Of a DNA stretch of 64,000 nt, positions 26,543 through 34,302 are shown piece after piece. Position numbers and translations under genes: made by a program. The DNA is from Denitrovibrio acetiphilus DSM 12809 (GTDB lineage Bacteria > Chrysiogenota > Deferribacteres > Deferribacterales > Geovibrionaceae). Location of the stretch: contig NC_013943.1 in the NCBI RefSeq assembly GCF_000025725.1, positions 2,232,001-2,296,000 on the forward strand, written 5' to 3'. Below the pieces are notes generated by a model. That model saw only the letters and a program-made list of their open reading frames with translations. It did no database searches and was not told the origin of the DNA. How positions within the stretch are numbered: the first letter of the stretch is position 1; each line of letters opens with the position of its first letter.

Positions 26543-27106
26543 TTATGCTTCCTCCTCTTCGCCACCAAGCGTTTTGGTAAATATATCAGTTAGTGCGGAA
26601 CGCACTGTTTCACTGCTCATAAGCATAGCCACACCAGCCCCTACCAGCATCCCTTTCAGGAAATCACTTCCGGTGGAGTTGACCATTTTTGAAACTTCGT
26701 TGAGCTGCGGATTATTCCCGAGCATATCTCCAAACATCCCCATGACTCCGCTGAGCGGATCCATCTCCTGATGATGTCCGCACCCTTCCCCGCCTGCCTG
26801 AGGCGGCTGATAGCCGTGTTGTACCGGTTCCTGCGGATAATACCCCTGAGGAGGCATTACAGGCTGCTGCGGGTACATCATCGGCTGAGGCATATAGCCG
26901 TATGCAGGCTGCTGCATATAATACGGAAATCCCTGCGGAGGCATCATCTGCTGCGGGTTCGGCATATATGGCTGCTGAGGGTATCCCCCCATCATTCCCA
27001 TCTCATAAGGATTAGCATACTGCTGAAACTCCGGTCGCCCGCCCTGAGGTTCTTCGGAACCCATTTGCTGTTGATGCTCTTCTTCGTGAGCATGTTCATC
27101 TTTCAT
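26543..27106 (-). CDS. 187-residue Pro/Gln/Met/Tyr-rich protein with C-terminal helix
   Basis: Start chosen at the third in-frame ATG (27106), which has GGAGGA seven bases upstream; ATGs at 27121 and 27133 are alternatives. The first 30 residues are acidic and His-rich (KDEHAHEEEHQQQ). Residues about 35-120 are low complexity, with repeated YPQQP, PPQGYYP and PQQMMPPQG units. The C-terminal 65 residues contain LKGMLVGAGVAMLMSSETV and an acidic tail (GGEEEEA). Such a tether-plus-membrane-helix design could scaffold or bind metal at a vesicle surface. No known enzyme domain. Confidence 0.72.
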   Translation of the reverse strand: MKDEHAHEEEHQQQMGSEEPQGGRPEFQQYANPYEMGMMGGYPQQPYMPNPQQMMPPQGFPYYMQQPAYGYMPQPMMYPQQPVMPPQGYYPQEPVQHGYQPPQAGGEGCGHHQEMDPLSGVMGMFGDMLGNNPQLNEVSKMVNSTGSDFLKGMLVGAGVAMLMSSETVRSALTDIFTKTLGGEEEEA

Positions 27107-27135
27107 GGCTTTTTCCTCCATACGATCCTCCATAT

Positions 27136-27435
27136 TTATTTTATCAAGTCTTTATACTTATCAAGAATCTTCTTGCTTACTTCAATATCAGGTGACCCCA
27201 GCAGTGCCTGCATGTCCTGCGGCGGAACGACAGAGGGGTCATAGCGCAGCACAACTGACTTCGCCATCATATTTATCCTTTTATCAAGAACTCCCGGAAG
27301 GCTCCCGCTTATCTCTCCGAGTTTTTTGCTCAAAGGGTCTTTCATAATCGCCGGATTAACCTTCAGACGGATTCGTCCGTCAACATGATGTACTACGGAT
27401 ATATATTTCTTAAGGTTAAGCAGGTCTTCAGTCAT
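27136..27435 (-). CDS. Stand-alone HMA-like domain protein
   Basis: 99 residues. It matches the N-terminal domains of both neighbouring ATPases: VVHHVDGRIRLKVNP aligns with IVHSSDGRVRLKYAG and IAHRTNGRIRFRAEV, and VLRYDPSVVPPQDMQALL aligns with their later HMA strands. It lacks the CxxC of copper chaperones, so it is an HMA_2-type fold, not a classical chaperone. It overlaps the end of the upstream ATPase gene by 8 bp. Likely a partner or delivery domain for the pumps. Confidence 0.75.
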   Translation of the reverse strand: MTEDLLNLKKYISVVHHVDGRIRLKVNPAIMKDPLSKKLGEISGSLPGVLDKRINMMAKSVVLRYDPSVVPPQDMQALLGSPDIEVSKKILDKYKDLIK

Positions 27436-29584
27436 GTTCCTCTCCTTTATACGCTGTCAATCTGGATGAATTGGCGAGAACACCGCCCGTGTGAGCTATA
27501 TGCAGCAATCCCGCCATAACGGGATTTATCAGACCGAAAAGCCCAAGCCCGGCACCTATTACATTTGAACCTGCCGCCAGCATAAAATTCTGATTAATTA
27601 TCTCTTTTGTCTTATGACTGAGGTCACGAAGGTAAATTATCTTTTCAAGGTCATCGTCCACCAGAGCGATATCAGCGGCCTCTATAGCCACATCAGAGCC
27701 TGCCGCCCCCATAGCTATCCCAAGGTCAGCCTGAGCAAGTGCAAGAACGTCATTAATGCCGTCCCCTATCATTGTTACTTTGTGCTTCTGCTGAATTTCA
27801 GCTATGATTTCTGCTTTTTTATTAGGAAGAACAGAACAGTATGTTTTATCAAAACCAAGCTTTTCAGAGAGGGGCATTGCAGTCTGCTCCTCATCTCCGG
27901 TGACAAGTATCAGTTCCTTCACCCCGTCAGCCCTAAGGCTATTGATAACGTTGCCGACACCGGCTTTTTCCAGCGTTCTAACAGCTACCATACCTACAAT
28001 TTTCTTCTCTCTGGCGACATAGAGCACACTGCTTCCGTCTTCTGTCATTTTTAATTTCTGTTTATCCAGATGAGATGTTTTAATATTGAACTTTGACATC
28101 AGCTTACGGCTTCCCACATACACTTTGCCATACTCCGTATCCGCCACAACCCCCATACCGAGGATAGTTTCGCATACGGCATGTTTCGAACCTGTAATCC
28201 CTTCACTTTCAGCAAGGGCGCGAACAGCGGCAGCCATAGGGTGCCTGTTGTGAAGTTCTGCGGCATAAGCATATTTGAGCAGTTTTTCCCTGCTGTAGCC
28301 TCTGGCGATGTAAACATCTGTAACTTCAGGAATATCTGTTGTGATCGTACCTGTTTTATCGAAGCAGAACGACTCCTGCGAGCCTGCCTCTTCGAGATAT
28401 CTGCCGCCTTTGATAAGTATCCCCTTTGAAGCGGCGTTACCTATAGCGGCACTCACGGCAGAAGATGCGGCAAGTATTGTTGAACAGGGGCATGTCATTA
28501 CCAACATGACAGAAAGCGTACGATAAAAGCTTCTGGTCAGAAGCCATGTACCCAAAGTCATAACAAAGCCGGCACTGACAAGTTTCTTTGCAAGTCTGTC
28601 CGCTGCAAGCTCCATAGGTGCTTTGTTTACTAGTGATTCTTCCACCGCCTGCAAAATTCTGGACAGATACGTACAGTCGCCTACTTTCTCTGCCTGAACA
28701 TATACAAGCCCTTCCTGAACATAGGTTCCGGCATAGACATAGTCACCTTTTTTACGATGCATAAGTTCCTGCCTGCCATTTACAGGAGCTTCGTTTATAA
28801 GCGCTTCACCTTTAAATATCTTTCCGTCTACAGATATCTTCTCACCTGTCCGTATGCTTACTACATCTCCGCAGCAGACTTTTTCAACAGGAAGCTCTAT
28901 CTCTTCGCCATCACGCAGAACAAAAGCCGTTTTGGCTGTTAAATCTAGGATATTTTTGATAGATTTTCGTGATTTCTCAGTAACATATCCCTGAATAAGC
29001 TCAGATCCGCTGTTCACCCATAATATCTCAAGAGCTGTCATAGTCTCACCGGCTCCGAGAGCGGCGGCAACACCCGTTCCGAGAAAACCGCTGAGGGCGA
29101 TCTTCTTCTCTTTGACAATTTCTCTGGAAGCTTTGATGAGCAGTGGGAGTGCGAAAAGAGATGTTACAAACCATAGAGGCGAAAAGACTGTGGATGCAAC
29201 AGTTCTACCGAGAAGTCTTTTAGAAAGCACCGATACTCCGAGAGCGGCGGAAAGTCCGGCAAACTCTACCTTACGGCTTCCGAAAGTGGAGTTTTTCGTT
29301 ATATCCTCACACTCGCAGTGACAGGATTTTGTGTCACAGCTCTTTTGTATGGGAGCAGAAGCATATTTACGCAGGACTATGTCTGCGATAGAGTTTGTAT
29401 TGATAACATTTTGATCAAAACCGACGATAATACTTCTGCACGGTAAATTACACCGAACATAGCTTACGCCTGCTTTGTTTAAGAGTGTCTGCTCAATGGA
29501 TGCAGCCTGACTGCCGGACAGCCCTGCATATTTAAGCCTTACACGTCCATCTGATGAGTGAACTATTTTTAACACATTAACCAC
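27428..29584 (-). CDS. Second P1B-type ATPase with degenerate actuator motif
   Basis: 718 residues. HMA-like N-terminus with H9-S-S-D-G-R-V-R; a Cys cluster C83-D-T-K-S-C88-H-C90-E-C92; transmembrane CPC at 365-367; phosphorylation site D409-K-T-G-T; RHPM; GDGIND. The actuator motif that should read TGES is N269-G-R-Q, so the Glu needed for dephosphorylation is missing. The membrane motif also lacks the usual downstream Pro. GTG start with AGAGGG upstream. First gene of the operon. It may be a slow, regulatory or partner subunit rather than a full pump; metal unknown. Confidence 0.82.
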   Translation of the reverse strand: MVNVLKIVHSSDGRVRLKYAGLSGSQAASIEQTLLNKAGVSYVRCNLPCRSIIVGFDQNVINTNSIADIVLRKYASAPIQKSCDTKSCHCECEDITKNSTFGSRKVEFAGLSAALGVSVLSKRLLGRTVASTVFSPLWFVTSLFALPLLIKASREIVKEKKIALSGFLGTGVAAALGAGETMTALEILWVNSGSELIQGYVTEKSRKSIKNILDLTAKTAFVLRDGEEIELPVEKVCCGDVVSIRTGEKISVDGKIFKGEALINEAPVNGRQELMHRKKGDYVYAGTYVQEGLVYVQAEKVGDCTYLSRILQAVEESLVNKAPMELAADRLAKKLVSAGFVMTLGTWLLTRSFYRTLSVMLVMTCPCSTILAASSAVSAAIGNAASKGILIKGGRYLEEAGSQESFCFDKTGTITTDIPEVTDVYIARGYSREKLLKYAYAAELHNRHPMAAAVRALAESEGITGSKHAVCETILGMGVVADTEYGKVYVGSRKLMSKFNIKTSHLDKQKLKMTEDGSSVLYVAREKKIVGMVAVRTLEKAGVGNVINSLRADGVKELILVTGDEEQTAMPLSEKLGFDKTYCSVLPNKKAEIIAEIQQKHKVTMIGDGINDVLALAQADLGIAMGAAGSDVAIEAADIALVDDDLEKIIYLRDLSHKTKEIINQNFMLAAGSNVIGAGLGLFGLINPVMAGLLHIAHTGGVLANSSRLTAYKGEEHD

Positions 29585-29615
29585 CGTTTGCCCTCTGTCC
29601 GAAAAGAGGACTTAA

Positions 29616-29684
29616 AACGCTAATGTGTCAACCCGAACGCTAACTTAAGTAAATATCATATAAGGTTAAATGTCAATCATATTA
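29616..29684 (-). promoter_or_regulatory. Candidate promoter and operator of the ferrosome-like operon
   Basis: On the minus strand TTGACA (29676-29671), 17 bp, then TTTACT (29653-29648). Across the expected start are direct repeats of TTAGCGTT (29643-29636 and 29623-29616), 20 bp apart, the first inside TTAGCGTTCGGGTTGACA. A weak Fur-like sequence (11 of 19 positions) at 29666-29684 overlaps the -35 box. Confidence 0.5.
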
Positions 29685-29831
29685 ACAAAAGCTTAAATCA
29701 GCAGATATCAATTTTAATATTGGTATGCGGAGGTTTTTTAAGTATAATCACATGCATGACCAGCTCTTTTTTGGCACAGAGAACACTCTTACAGCCAACG
29801 CTGAATCTGCGCCGGACAGATATTAACCGCT

Positions 29832-29846
29832 CATTAACGATTAATG
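29832..29846. promoter_or_regulatory. Short perfect palindrome upstream of the metallo-beta-lactamase gene
   Basis: CATTAACGATTAATG is a 6-3-6 palindrome 38 bp before the start codon at 29885. The rest of 29685-29884 shows no gene. A regulator binding site is possible; nothing more can be said. Confidence 0.35.
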
Positions 29847-29884
29847 TAATCACCTGAGACAACTATCAACAGCAGGTATATTTG

Positions 29885-30814
29885 ATGAAACAACATACAG
29901 CCGGCACACCATATTGTGTTGGTGATGTCCACTTTTATACACTTGAGACTGAAACAGGCTTTGTGATGTTCGACACCGGACCTCCCACAACAGAAATGCG
30001 GGATTACCTGAACAATAACTTAAACCTGCAAAAACTCGAAAAAGTATTTGTCACACACTGCCACATAGATCACTGCGGAATGCTTGACTTTCTGGCTTCC
30101 AATTCAGACGCCGAAATATACATCCCCAGAGTCGATTCTATTATGTGCAGAAACAACCTAAAGCGTCTTAAAACTATACGGACACTGTGTATCGACATGG
30201 GTTTCAGTGCAGAAATAACAGAAAAAATGCTAGGCATGTACGATCACGTGAATTTTATTCCCGACAAACACAACATCCTCGAGGATTCGGTCGATGCACT
30301 CAAAGAGCTTAACCTCAGCTATACCTCCTTTAAATGGCATTCCCAGAGCGATATTGTCTTCATGCATGAAAACCTGGCAATTTCCGGCGACATAATGCTT
30401 CAGGATATATTTACAACACCGCTTATAGACTCAGACGCAAACGATCTTCAGTTGAGATTCAACAACTATGGGCACTTCTGCGAAGCTCTCGTAAGGCTGT
30501 CAAAAATAGGCAGCTATAAGCTCTTACCCGGGCACAGGAAAACTCTGGATGATCAGAAGCAATGGCTTATCTTTTATATTTCAAAAACGCTCCAGAGAAC
30601 GATAAAACTCCTGCCAAGATTAGGCAAGGAAAGCCCGGCAGAGATTGTACGTTCGATTATCTGCGATATGGATTCAAAACCTTATGACGCCTTTATAAAA
30701 TTATCAGAGATAATGTTTTTTAAGGATATACTGGCTAAACCGGAACTGTTGAAAGATACATTGAGCACCATAGGCTTATATGATAATTTCAGGCAGCAGC
30801 TCGACCTGCTCTGA
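29885..30814 (+). CDS. Metallo-beta-lactamase-fold hydrolase
   Basis: 309 residues. The metal motif THCHIDHCGM supplies HxHxDH; further ligands are the Asp in ISGDIM and the His in LLPGHRKTL. The C-terminal 100 residues are helical and may determine substrate. The ATG at 29885 is chosen over the TTG one codon earlier. Homologues are annotated only as MBL-fold proteins (glyoxalase II-like). It lies between the ferrosome-like operon and a nitroreductase/ferredoxin pair in the same direction. Substrate unknown. Confidence 0.8.
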   Translation: MKQHTAGTPYCVGDVHFYTLETETGFVMFDTGPPTTEMRDYLNNNLNLQKLEKVFVTHCHIDHCGMLDFLASNSDAEIYIPRVDSIMCRNNLKRLKTIRTLCIDMGFSAEITEKMLGMYDHVNFIPDKHNILEDSVDALKELNLSYTSFKWHSQSDIVFMHENLAISGDIMLQDIFTTPLIDSDANDLQLRFNNYGHFCEALVRLSKIGSYKLLPGHRKTLDDQKQWLIFYISKTLQRTIKLLPRLGKESPAEIVRSIICDMDSKPYDAFIKLSEIMFFKDILAKPELLKDTLSTIGLYDNFRQQLDLL

Positions 30815-30841
30815 CAGTTTAAAACAATATGGAGGTCTGAA

Positions 30842-31360
30842 ATGATAGATATACTCAGAAACAGAAGAAGCGTGCGGAAATTTACGGATAATAAAATTGA
30901 AACTGAAAAAATAAATATATTACAGGAAGCACTGCTGTTGTCCCCAACTTCCAGAAACATTGACCCCTGCGAATTCATAATGGTGCGGGACAAAATTACA
31001 CTGGAGAAGTTGTCAAAACTCAAACCTCACGGGGCGGCATTCATTAAAGAATGCGATACAGCTTTCGTAATATGCGGTGACACAGCCAAAAGCGATGTGT
31101 GTGTCACTGACTGCAGCATAGCATCAATAATCCTCCAGCTGGAAGCTGAATCGATAGGTCTTAAAAGCTGCTGGGCACAGGTGAATAAAAGATTTCATAA
31201 CGAAGAAATGTATGCCGAACAATATGTCAGAGAGCTTTTACACATCCCTGAAAACTTTACTGTTGTATCTGTAATCGCTGTTGGGTATCCCGCAGAGACA
31301 AGACCGCCAAAGACATCCGACAGTCTCAAAAAAGAAAAAATACATAATGAACGCTTCTGA
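30842..31360 (+). CDS. Nitroreductase-family flavoprotein
   Basis: 172 residues, short for the family. The FMN-binding start NRRSVRKFTD and PTSRNIDPCEFIMV are clear, and ESIGLKSCWAQVNKRF plus VSVIAVGYPAE complete the fold. It has GGAGG at a good distance and overlaps the ferredoxin gene by 14 bp, so the ferredoxin is the probable electron donor. Substrate unknown. Confidence 0.85.
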   Translation: MIDILRNRRSVRKFTDNKIETEKINILQEALLLSPTSRNIDPCEFIMVRDKITLEKLSKLKPHGAAFIKECDTAFVICGDTAKSDVCVTDCSIASIILQLEAESIGLKSCWAQVNKRFHNEEMYAEQYVRELLHIPENFTVVSVIAVGYPAETRPPKTSDSLKKEKIHNERF

Positions 31361-31562
31361 ATATATTGCAGAGATAAGCAGCAGATGCACAGGCTGCGGT
31401 GTATGCATATCAAAATGCCCTGAAAAGGCACTGGAATTTTTCACTGAGGATTATGTTAAAAGGGCGCGATGCATTGAAACGATATGTACCGGATGCGGTA
31501 TATGCGCCAGTCATTGCAGTTTCTACGCAATAAAAATCGTCAAAAAAAAGCCGACCAATTAA
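31347..31562 (+). CDS. 2[4Fe-4S] ferredoxin
   Basis: 71 residues from ATG 31347. Two clusters are visible, CTGCGVCISKCP and CTGCGICASHCS. In the second the usual Pro after the fourth Cys is Ser. The gene overlaps the 3' end of the nitroreductase gene, and the two probably form an electron-transfer pair. It ends 26 bp from the end of the convergent Fur-family gene. Confidence 0.88.
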   Translation: MNASEYIAEISSRCTGCGVCISKCPEKALEFFTEDYVKRARCIETICTGCGICASHCSFYAIKIVKKKPTN

Positions 31563-31587
31563 AGCCGGCATTAAGTCCAGTAATTTA

Positions 31588-31989
31588 TCAGTTGTTGCAC
31601 TTCGGGCATGCACCCTGAAGCATAACGGCGACACGCTCGTACTTGCGCCCTGTCTGCCTGACAGCCTCTTTGATAAAAGGCTCAGTATCAACATCCATAA
31701 GATCTTCAACATTACCGCAGTGCGGGCATGTCACATGAACATGATCTCCGATGTTGATCTCATAAACCGGCTTTCTGCCGTGGACAGGCACTTCAGTAAG
31801 GATATCTTCTTCAACGAGAAGATGGATATTCTTATAAATTGTCGCAAGACTTACGGAAGAATAGAAGTTTTTCACTTTTTCATGAAGGTCTTCAACACTC
31901 GCATGTCCCATTTTTTTGATCTCCTCCAGAATAAATATTCTCTGAGGAGTGACCTTGAGGTCCTTTTCTCTTAAAATTTTGTCATACAT
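31588..31989 (-). CDS. Fur/PerR-family metalloregulator
   Basis: 133 residues from ATG 31989 with GGAG eight bases upstream. N-terminal winged helix (VTPQRIFILEEIKKMGHASVEDL, SLATIYKNIHLLVE recognition helix); C-terminal metal domain with HVHVTCPHCGNVEDL and a second CxxC (ACPKCNN), the structural zinc site. Fur, PerR and Zur cannot be separated by eye. It is divergent from the Mn/Fe-type ABC importer, which is a natural target, and lies 2 kb from the ferrosome-like operon. Confidence 0.88.
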   Translation of the reverse strand: MYDKILREKDLKVTPQRIFILEEIKKMGHASVEDLHEKVKNFYSSVSLATIYKNIHLLVEEDILTEVPVHGRKPVYEINIGDHVHVTCPHCGNVEDLMDVDTEPFIKEAVRQTGRKYERVAVMLQGACPKCNN

Positions 31990-32099
31990 AACGCACACTC
32001 CGGCTTTTCACAATACATAATAATCAGCTTTTAAACATTGTCTAGTGATAATTTTACTTATTGAGCTTATATTTACCATTAAATATTAAATGCTCGTGA

Positions 32100-32142
32100 A
32101 GAAATAATTTCTAATGTTACCCGCATGGATTTCAGATATAAT
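32100..32142 (+). promoter_or_regulatory. Promoter and palindrome of the metal importer operon
   Basis: ATGTTA (32114-32119), 17 bp and a perfect TATAAT (32137-32142) form a plausible promoter. The 13 bp palindrome AGAAATAATTTCT (32100-32112) abuts its -35 box and could bind the divergent Fur-family protein or the DtxR-like domain encoded in the operon. Confidence 0.5.
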
Positions 32143-32193
32143 AAACACAGGGTTTTTAAATTTCAATATATTTATTTACACAAAGGAAAATAC

Positions 32194-33081
32194 ATGCTCA
32201 AAAAAATAATCTTTTACACATTTACACTTATGCTGTTTTTCTCAACAGCATACGCAGAAAAAACAGTCGTTGTCTCCACAACCCAGATATACGACCTGGC
32301 ATACAACATTGCAGGGGATAACGTAAAGGTGATAAGTATCTTGTCGCCGGGGCAGGATCCGCACACGTACCAGCCTGTTCCTAACGACATCGACAAAGTG
32401 AGAAACTCTGACCTTGTGATAGAAAACGGATTTCATCTGGAAGGGAAAAACTGGATGAAAACTCTGGCAAATGACGCAGGCAAGCCTCTGGTAACAGCTA
32501 CGGATGGGATTAAGCCACTCATCATGGAGCTTGGAGGAATGGAAGTACATGACCCTCATGCATGGTTTACACCAAGGAACGCCGCAGTATATGTCAATAA
32601 TATAACAAAAGCTCTAATAGAACTTGCCCCCGAATATAAAAACAACTTCACAGCACGCGCCAAGCTCTATCTCGCAAACCTTAAAGCACTCGACGGGTGG
32701 ATCCGCTCAGAAGTGGCAATTATCCCTCCTGAGAAGCGTGTACTTGTTACTAACCATGATGCATTCCAGTATTTTGCAGCGGAATACGGCTTTGTAAATA
32801 CTTCCCCCATAGGCTGGTCAACCGGAAGCGAGATAGGCGGAGGAGTAACACCACAAAGACGTGAAGCAGTCGTCAGTGCTATAAAAATGATGAATGTCCG
32901 CTCTATATTTGTAGAAACCACTATAAACCCTAAACTGCTCAGAGAGATAGCAAAAGATGCCGGAGTGTCAATAGGCGGCTCTCTCTATTCCGACTCTATG
33001 GGTGACAAAGACTCCCCAGGAGAATCCTACATAGGAATGATGCGGGAAAATGTACTCACTATTGTCGGGGGGCTGCGGTAA
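32194..33081 (+). CDS. Metal-binding protein of a Mn/Fe-type ABC importer
   Basis: 295 residues from ATG 32194 (AAAGGA upstream) with a signal peptide ending at AYA-EK. Cluster A-I binding protein (TroA/PsaA/MntC/ZnuA). Metal ligands are visible as His in DPHTYQP, His in HDPHAWFTP, Glu in FVETTINP and Asp in YSDSMG. The His-His-Glu-Asp set and absence of a His-rich loop favour Mn(II)/Fe(II) over Zn(II). It feeds the ATPase and permease encoded downstream. Confidence 0.9.
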   Translation: MLKKIIFYTFTLMLFFSTAYAEKTVVVSTTQIYDLAYNIAGDNVKVISILSPGQDPHTYQPVPNDIDKVRNSDLVIENGFHLEGKNWMKTLANDAGKPLVTATDGIKPLIMELGGMEVHDPHAWFTPRNAAVYVNNITKALIELAPEYKNNFTARAKLYLANLKALDGWIRSEVAIIPPEKRVLVTNHDAFQYFAAEYGFVNTSPIGWSTGSEIGGGVTPQRREAVVSAIKMMNVRSIFVETTINPKLLREIAKDAGVSIGGSLYSDSMGDKDSPGESYIGMMRENVLTIVGGLR

Positions 33082-33563
33082 TGCGTTTTGTACTGACAAT
33101 AGCAGTATGGGCTGTGATACTTTCTGCCGTGGGTTTCCTGTTCAGCGCACGCTCGGACATCGACAGAGTACAGGAGGTAAACGGCAGCACAAACACCTAT
33201 CCGGTAACTTTTGAGCTTACAACAACATTCTCAGTGGAAGAAGATCCTTTTGCCCTGCAAATAGATGACACAGCCTCCCCTTTCATCCTGACCCTTGACG
33301 GAGAAGTTATACTCAGCAAAAAGCAGGGTATAAAGGACAGAGAAATGTTTATTACAGAAAAATATGAGCTTAAACCGGGCAGACACGAACTATTTATAAA
33401 GGCTAATCCTTCAGACACCAGCCTTAATAATGCCGTACATATACGGGTGCTGCAAAACGGTAATCCGATAAACGAAAATACATACTGGTTCACTCCGGGG
33501 CAGACAGTGAATGCCGCTCACTCCTTCACACTGGAAACAAAGGATAATAAAGATGAACACTGA
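33081..33563 (+). CDS. Hypothetical membrane-anchored periplasmic protein in metal importer operon
   Basis: 160 residues. One N-terminal membrane helix (VLTIAVWAVILSAVGFLFS) and a strand-rich exported domain, ending HSFTLETKDNKDEH. Its ATG overlaps the binding-protein stop by one base and its end overlaps the ATPase gene by 11 bp, so it is translated together with the transporter. No family recognised; it could be an accessory that docks the binding protein. Confidence 0.75.
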   Translation: MRFVLTIAVWAVILSAVGFLFSARSDIDRVQEVNGSTNTYPVTFELTTTFSVEEDPFALQIDDTASPFILTLDGEVILSKKQGIKDREMFITEKYELKPGRHELFIKANPSDTSLNNAVHIRVLQNGNPINENTYWFTPGQTVNAAHSFTLETKDNKDEH

Positions 33564-34299
33564 TTATGCCATACAGGTACGCAACCTTACAGTCAGCTAC
33601 GGTCCCAAGCCCGCACTGCTTGACGTAAGCTTTTTCATAAATAAAGGTGAGCTGGTCGGGATAATAGGTCCCAACGGAGCAGGAAAATCAACACTTATGA
33701 AAGCGATACTCGGTTTTGTCAAAAGGGATATAGGCGAAGTCTTCATATTCGGCAAACCGGTAGAACATACAAGAGGGCTTGTGGCATATGTGCCGCAAAG
33801 GGGAACAGTTGACTGGGACTATCCGGTAACGGTACACGATGTTGTAATGATGGGGCGTTATGGTCACCTTAAGTGGTGGCAGAACGAAACAAAAGAAGAT
33901 CACGATATAGTAGACAGAAGCCTTGAAATGGTTCGTATGTCAGAATTCCGCAACAGACAGATAGGACAGCTCTCCGGCGGGCAGCAGCAGCGTGTCTTCA
34001 TGGCGAGGGCTCTTGCGCAGGGTGCTAAAATCCTGCTTCTTGATGAACCATTTGCCGGAGTGGATGCAGCTACAGAAAACGCTATTCTTGACGTTCTTTC
34101 TGAAGCGAAGAAAGCAGGGATAACACTTGTCGTTGTCCACCACGACCTTGCAACCGCATCAGAATATTTCGACAAGCTTCTTCTTATCAAACAGAGACTT
34201 TATGCTGCGGGGCCCCCGTCGCTTGTCTTCAGGCAGGAACTTCTGACCGAGGTTTACGAAGGGAAGCTTAAAGTATTTACTGATCTCATAAAGGATTGA
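33553..34299 (+). CDS. Mn/Fe-type ABC importer ATPase
   Basis: 248 residues from ATG 33553. Walker A GPNGAGKST, signature LSGGQQQR, Walker B ILLLDEPFAGVD, H-loop VVVHHDL. The stretch VPQRGTVDWDYPVTVHDVV is typical of MntB/TroB/ZnuC-like subunits of the metal (A-I) importer class. It overlaps the upstream gene and is three bases before the permease gene. Confidence 0.92.
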   Translation: MNTDYAIQVRNLTVSYGPKPALLDVSFFINKGELVGIIGPNGAGKSTLMKAILGFVKRDIGEVFIFGKPVEHTRGLVAYVPQRGTVDWDYPVTVHDVVMMGRYGHLKWWQNETKEDHDIVDRSLEMVRMSEFRNRQIGQLSGGQQQRVFMARALAQGAKILLLDEPFAGVDAATENAILDVLSEAKKAGITLVVVHHDLATASEYFDKLLLIKQRLYAAGPPSLVFRQELLTEVYEGKLKVFTDLIKD

Positions 34300-34302
34300 T
34301 AT

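Noticed and set aside
26771-27244. Plus-strand 157-codon frame rich in Arg and His
   Set aside because: Antisense to the PQ-rich ferrosome-like gene; its composition is just the complement of Pro/Gln/Tyr codons and it has no ribosome site.
32242-32559. 105-codon minus-strand frame inside the metal-binding protein gene
   Set aside because: Shadow of a well-supported gene with signal peptide and all metal ligands.
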